Below are positions 5,897 to 7,587 of a stretch of DNA of 7,587 bases, in pieces. This DNA comes from JBBSQE01 sp038258095. GTDB lineage: Bacteria > Actinomycetota > Thermoleophilia > Solirubrobacterales > 70-9. Position numbers and translations under genes: made by a program. The notes beneath the pieces were generated by a model. The model worked only from the letters and a program-made list of their open reading frames with translations, did not search any database and was not told the origin of the DNA. The stretch is taken from contig JBBSQE010000151.1 of assembly GCA_038258095.1 (NCBI GenBank), forward strand, positions 1 through 7,587, read 5' to 3'. Positions within the stretch are counted from its first letter, which is position 1. Each line of letters opens with the position of its first letter.

Positions 5897-6501
5897 CTGC
5901 TTGCCTCCCCTGAGACTCCGTCCCGGTCACGGGCGGAAGTCGCGATAGCCATGAACAATGCGTGAAACCGCGGGTCGTCGGTCAGCTCGGGATGAAACGC
6001 GCTCGTGATCACGTTGCCCTCGCGGACCGCCACCGGCTTGCCCTCCCACCGCGTAAGGACCTCGACGCCCTCTCCGCAGCGCTCGAGCAGCGGTGCCCTG
6101 ATGAAGACCGCGTGCAGCGGCTCGTCGCCGAGCCCGGCGACGGAGAGATCGGCCTCGAAGCTCTGGAGCTGGCGACCGAACGCGTTGCGCTTCGCCGTGA
6201 CGTCGAGCAGGCCGAGGTGGGCGTCGTCGCAGAGAATCATTCCCGCGCAGGTCCCCAGGACCGGCAGGCCCGCACCGGCAAAGTCGCGGATCGCTTTGGC
6301 GAGTCCGGAGCTCTCGAGCCCCTTCGCGATCGTGGTCGACTCACCGCCGGGAATCACCAGGCCGTCGAGTCCGTCGAGATCGGCCGGCAGGCGAACCTCC
6401 GACGGAACCGCGCCAAGGACCTCGAGGACCCGTTCATGCGCGTCGAATCCGCCCTGTAGAGCCAGGACGCCGATCCGCAGTGGGCGCGAGCTGTCCGCCA
6501 C
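5893..6501 (-). CDS. pdxT: Pyridoxal 5'-phosphate synthase glutaminase subunit PdxT
   Basis: PdxT is the class I-type glutaminase that hydrolyses glutamine and channels ammonia to PdxS in the DXP-independent synthesis of pyridoxal 5'-phosphate. The 202 residues start with RIGVLALQGGFDAHE (9-23). They contain PGGEST (51-56), the nucleophile C85 in GTCAGM, RNAFGRQ (105-111), FIRAP (133-137), and the other triad residues H170 and E172 in AFHPEL. The start is a GTG nine bases from the beginning of the pdxS stop codon, in the same frame, with no strong Shine-Dalgarno. Translation probably depends on ribosomes finishing pdxS. The stop overlaps the aminopeptidase ATG. The tail after about 190 is hydrophilic and variable. 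All catalytic residues are present and the length is normal. Confidence 0.97.
   Translation of the reverse strand: MADSSRPLRIGVLALQGGFDAHERVLEVLGAVPSEVRLPADLDGLDGLVIPGGESTTIAKGLESSGLAKAIRDFAGAGLPVLGTCAGMILCDDAHLGLLDVTAKRNAFGRQLQSFEADLSVAGLGDEPLHAVFIRAPLLERCGEGVEVLTRWEGKPVAVREGNVITSAFHPELTDDPRFHALFMAIATSARDRDGVSGEASR
5904..5908 (-). promoter_or_regulatory. Ribosome-binding site of the M29 aminopeptidase gene (GGAGG)
   Basis: GGAGG, inside GGGGAGG on the minus strand and within the end of pdxT, lies 7 nt before ATG-5896. It is the best Shine-Dalgarno in the window and fixes the aminopeptidase start. Confidence 0.8.
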
Positions 6502-6507
6502 GCCCGC

Positions 6508-7395
6508 TTAGCTGCCGCGTCCCTGGAGCAGGGCGCCGTCGGCGGCGAGCTGTTCGATCTGAAGCCCTGCCATGGCCTCGCCGAGGTCCGCGGATGCGGC
6601 GGCGACGCGCTCGGGATCGGAGAAGTGAGTGGTCGCCTCGACGATCGCGCGGGCGCGGCGCTCGGGATCTTCGCTCTTGAAGATGCCCGACCCGACGAAG
6701 TTACCCTGCGCGCCGAGCTGCATCATCAGCGAGGCATCCGCCGGCGTCGCGATGCCGCCGGCGCAGAAGAGCGGTACGGGCAGCTCGCCCTTCTCGACGA
6801 CCGCGCGGACCACCTCGAGGGATGCGCTGTGTCTCTTCGCCTCGGCCGCGAGCTCCTCCGGGCCGAGGCTGGCGAGGTGGCGGATGCCGCTGGTGATCTC
6901 GCGCATGTGGCGGACGGCTTCGACGATGTTGCCGGTGCCGGCCTCGCCCTTTGAACGGATCATCGCGGCTCCCTCAGCGAGCCGACGCAGCGCCTCGCCG
7001 AGCGTCGTCGCGCCGCAGACGAACGGAACGTCGAAGGCCAGCTTGTCGATGTGGTTGACCTCGTCGGCAACAGTCAGCACCTCGGACTCGTCGATGTAGT
7101 CGACCTCGAGCGCCTGGAGGATCTGGGCCTCAGCGAAGTGGCCGATGCGGGCCTTGGCCATCACCGGGATCGAGACCTCCGCCTGGATCTCCCTGACCTT
7201 GCCGACCGGGGACATCCGAGCGACGCCGCCCTCGGCGCGGATGTCGGACGGAACGCGCTCCAGGGCCATCACCGCGACGGCGCCTGCGTCCTCGGCGATC
7301 CGCGCCTGCGAAGCGTCGGTGACGTCCATGATCACGCCGCCCTTGAGCATCTCGGCGAGGCCGGTCTTGAGGCGGAAGCTGGCTCCTTCTTCCAT
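6508..7395 (-). CDS. pdxS: Pyridoxal 5'-phosphate synthase lyase/synthase subunit PdxS
   Basis: PdxS is the (beta/alpha)8-barrel subunit that condenses ribose 5-phosphate, glyceraldehyde 3-phosphate and ammonia from PdxT into pyridoxal 5'-phosphate. It normally forms a dodecamer surrounded by twelve PdxT. With ATG-7395 the protein has 295 residues, the family norm. The start is FRLKTGLAEMLKGGVIMDV with D24. The two active lysines are K81 in MAKARIGHFAEAQ and K149 in MIRSKGEAGTGN, which matches the Bacillus subtilis numbering exactly. Other landmarks are ALERVPSDIRAEGGVARMSP (44-63), CGATTLGEALRR (127-138), FCAGGIATPADA (210-221) and GSGIFKSEDP (235-244). The frame is open 33 codons further upstream, but that stretch crosses the promoter region and has no PdxS similarity. 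No Shine-Dalgarno precedes the ATG; a TATATT box 7 nt upstream suggests a leaderless mRNA. It is the first gene of pdxS-pdxT-M29. Confidence 0.98.
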   Translation of the reverse strand: MEEGASFRLKTGLAEMLKGGVIMDVTDASQARIAEDAGAVAVMALERVPSDIRAEGGVARMSPVGKVREIQAEVSIPVMAKARIGHFAEAQILQALEVDYIDESEVLTVADEVNHIDKLAFDVPFVCGATTLGEALRRLAEGAAMIRSKGEAGTGNIVEAVRHMREITSGIRHLASLGPEELAAEAKRHSASLEVVRAVVEKGELPVPLFCAGGIATPADASLMMQLGAQGNFVGSGIFKSEDPERRARAIVEATTHFSDPERVAAASADLGEAMAGLQIEQLAADGALLQGRGS

Positions 7396-7402
7396 GGGTC
7401 CA

Positions 7403-7408
7403 AATATA
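7403..7408 (-). promoter_or_regulatory. Candidate -10 element (TATATT) of pdxS
   Basis: TATATT on the minus strand differs from TATAAT at one position and ends 7 nt before ATG-7395. This AT-only hexamer stands out in GC-rich DNA and implies a transcript starting at or just before the ATG. No -35 match is seen 16-19 nt upstream, where a CG-rich palindrome lies instead. Confidence 0.55.
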
Positions 7409-7421
7409 GGGGTCAGACCCC
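7409..7421. repeat. 13-bp palindrome GGGGT-CAG-ACCCC abutting the pdxS -10 element
   Basis: Five-base perfect arms surround a CAG centre, and the palindrome ends exactly where the TATATT box begins. On the minus strand it reads GGGGTCTGACCCC followed by TATATT. It could be an operator placed to block or recruit RNA polymerase at pdxS. It could also be one copy of a dispersed REP-like element: this core resembles palindromes I recall near REP-associated tyrosine transposase genes, but I cannot check that here. There is only one copy in the window. Confidence 0.4.
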
Positions 7422-7483
7422 GCCCGGGCTGTTGGCGAACTCCGTCACGACCTTGAACGGGGCCAAACCCTTCGGGTAAGCGA

Positions 7484-7506
7484 AGGGCCCGCACATGGCG
7501 GGCCCT
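7484..7506 (-). terminator. Strong GC-rich hairpin, probable terminator of the gene upstream of pdxS
   Basis: AGGGCCCGC and GCGGGCCCT form a perfect 9-bp stem around a 5-nt loop, extendable by a G-T wobble. It starts 42 nt after the TGA of the partial minus-strand gene and lies 88 nt before pdxS. That separates pdxS into its own transcription unit. The 3' side reads TTCGCTT, not a true U-tract. A smaller ACCC-GAA-GGGT hairpin followed by TT lies just downstream (7468-7478 region). The rest of 7422-7548 holds no gene that I can support. Confidence 0.65.
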
Positions 7507-7548
7507 CGCTGGCTCTTGGGTTGTGCGGCTACTTCGGGCTTGCGGGCG

Positions 7549-7587
7549 TCACTTCAGCTTGTAGGCACGGATGCGGTCGCGATGCGC
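7549..7587 (-). CDS. 3' end of an unidentified gene (last 12 codons, cut by window edge)
   Basis: The minus strand reads AHRDRIRAYKLK then TGA in one frame. The basic, helical-looking tail and the terminator hairpin 42 nt downstream of its stop suggest a real gene end on the same strand as pdxS. Another minus frame ends at a stop about 20 nt further on, so the frame is not certain. Twelve residues are too few to name the protein. Confidence 0.4.
   Translation of the reverse strand, partial: AHRDRIRAYKLK

Noticed and set aside
4937..5965. 342-codon plus-strand frame antisense to the M29 gene
   Set aside because: The opposite strand carries a full aminopeptidase with all metal ligands and a perfect ribosome-binding site, so this is a GC-driven mirror frame.
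7396..7494. 33-codon N-terminal extension of pdxS in the open frame
   Set aside because: It crosses the TATATT box and palindrome and reaches into the terminator hairpin, has no resemblance to PdxS, and the ATG at 7395 gives the exact family length and lysine numbering.
1..7587. Search by eye for CRISPR arrays, insertion sequences, tRNA or rRNA genes, phage or defence genes
   Set aside because: No regularly spaced repeats, transposase motifs, cloverleaf-like sequences or known defence domains were seen. The gene content is conserved core genome.

Overview
The window is about 7.6 kb of strongly GC-rich chromosomal DNA carrying conserved housekeeping genes, nearly all on the minus strand. Read in the direction of transcription (right to left) the order is: end of an unidentified gene, pdxS, pdxT, M29 aminopeptidase, [a small plus-strand membrane-protein gene], yebC, ruvC, ruvA, ruvB, a zinc-ribbon/PAS protein, secD. 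From established knowledge, pdxS..pdxT-yebC-ruvC-ruvA-ruvB-..-secD-secF is the gene order of Actinomycetota (Mycobacterium tuberculosis has the same backbone). Leaderless-looking starts and GC-rich hairpins without U-tracts also suit that phylum. The lack of yajC next to secD and the PAS and M29 insertions point, as an inference, to a deep lineage such as Thermoleophilia (Solirubrobacterales/Gaiellales type) rather than a classical mycobacterium or streptomycete.

Right part (7587 to 4793, minus strand). A 12-codon 3' end of an unknown gene is followed by a perfect 9-bp hairpin that probably terminates it. A new unit then starts at a TATATT -10 element 7 nt before the pdxS ATG. pdxS and pdxT encode the two subunits of the DXP-independent pyridoxal 5'-phosphate synthase. 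PdxT, the glutaminase, feeds ammonia to PdxS, the synthase. They are separated by one TAA stop and two codons and lie in the same reading frame. A metal-dependent M29 aminopeptidase follows with an ATGA overlap.

Middle (4792 to 4200). A 139-bp convergent intergenic region holds two hairpins, one just after the plus-strand gene and one large GC-rich imperfect inverted repeat. The plus-strand gene encodes a 143-residue, three-helix membrane protein of unknown function. It diverges from yebC across a very short gap, in which -10-like hexamers on opposite strands overlap.

Left part (4199 to 1, minus strand). yebC (translation factor of the YebC/TACO1 family) is followed by the complete Holliday-junction resolvasome: ruvC (resolvase), ruvA (junction-binding protein, ATGA overlap with ruvC) and ruvB (AAA+ branch-migration motor). 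Next comes a 161-residue protein with an N-terminal four-cysteine zinc ribbon and a PAS domain, in the place where yajC often sits. Last is the 5' part of secD (protein export), cut by the window edge.

I see no CRISPR array, tRNA, rRNA, insertion sequence, phage gene or defence system. The window is essentially ordinary core genome. The points worth a second look are the PAS/zinc-ribbon gene, the putative shared divergent promoter, the recurrent leaderless-type starts, the GGGGT-CAG-ACCCC palindrome abutting the pdxS promoter, and the in-frame pdxS/pdxT junction.
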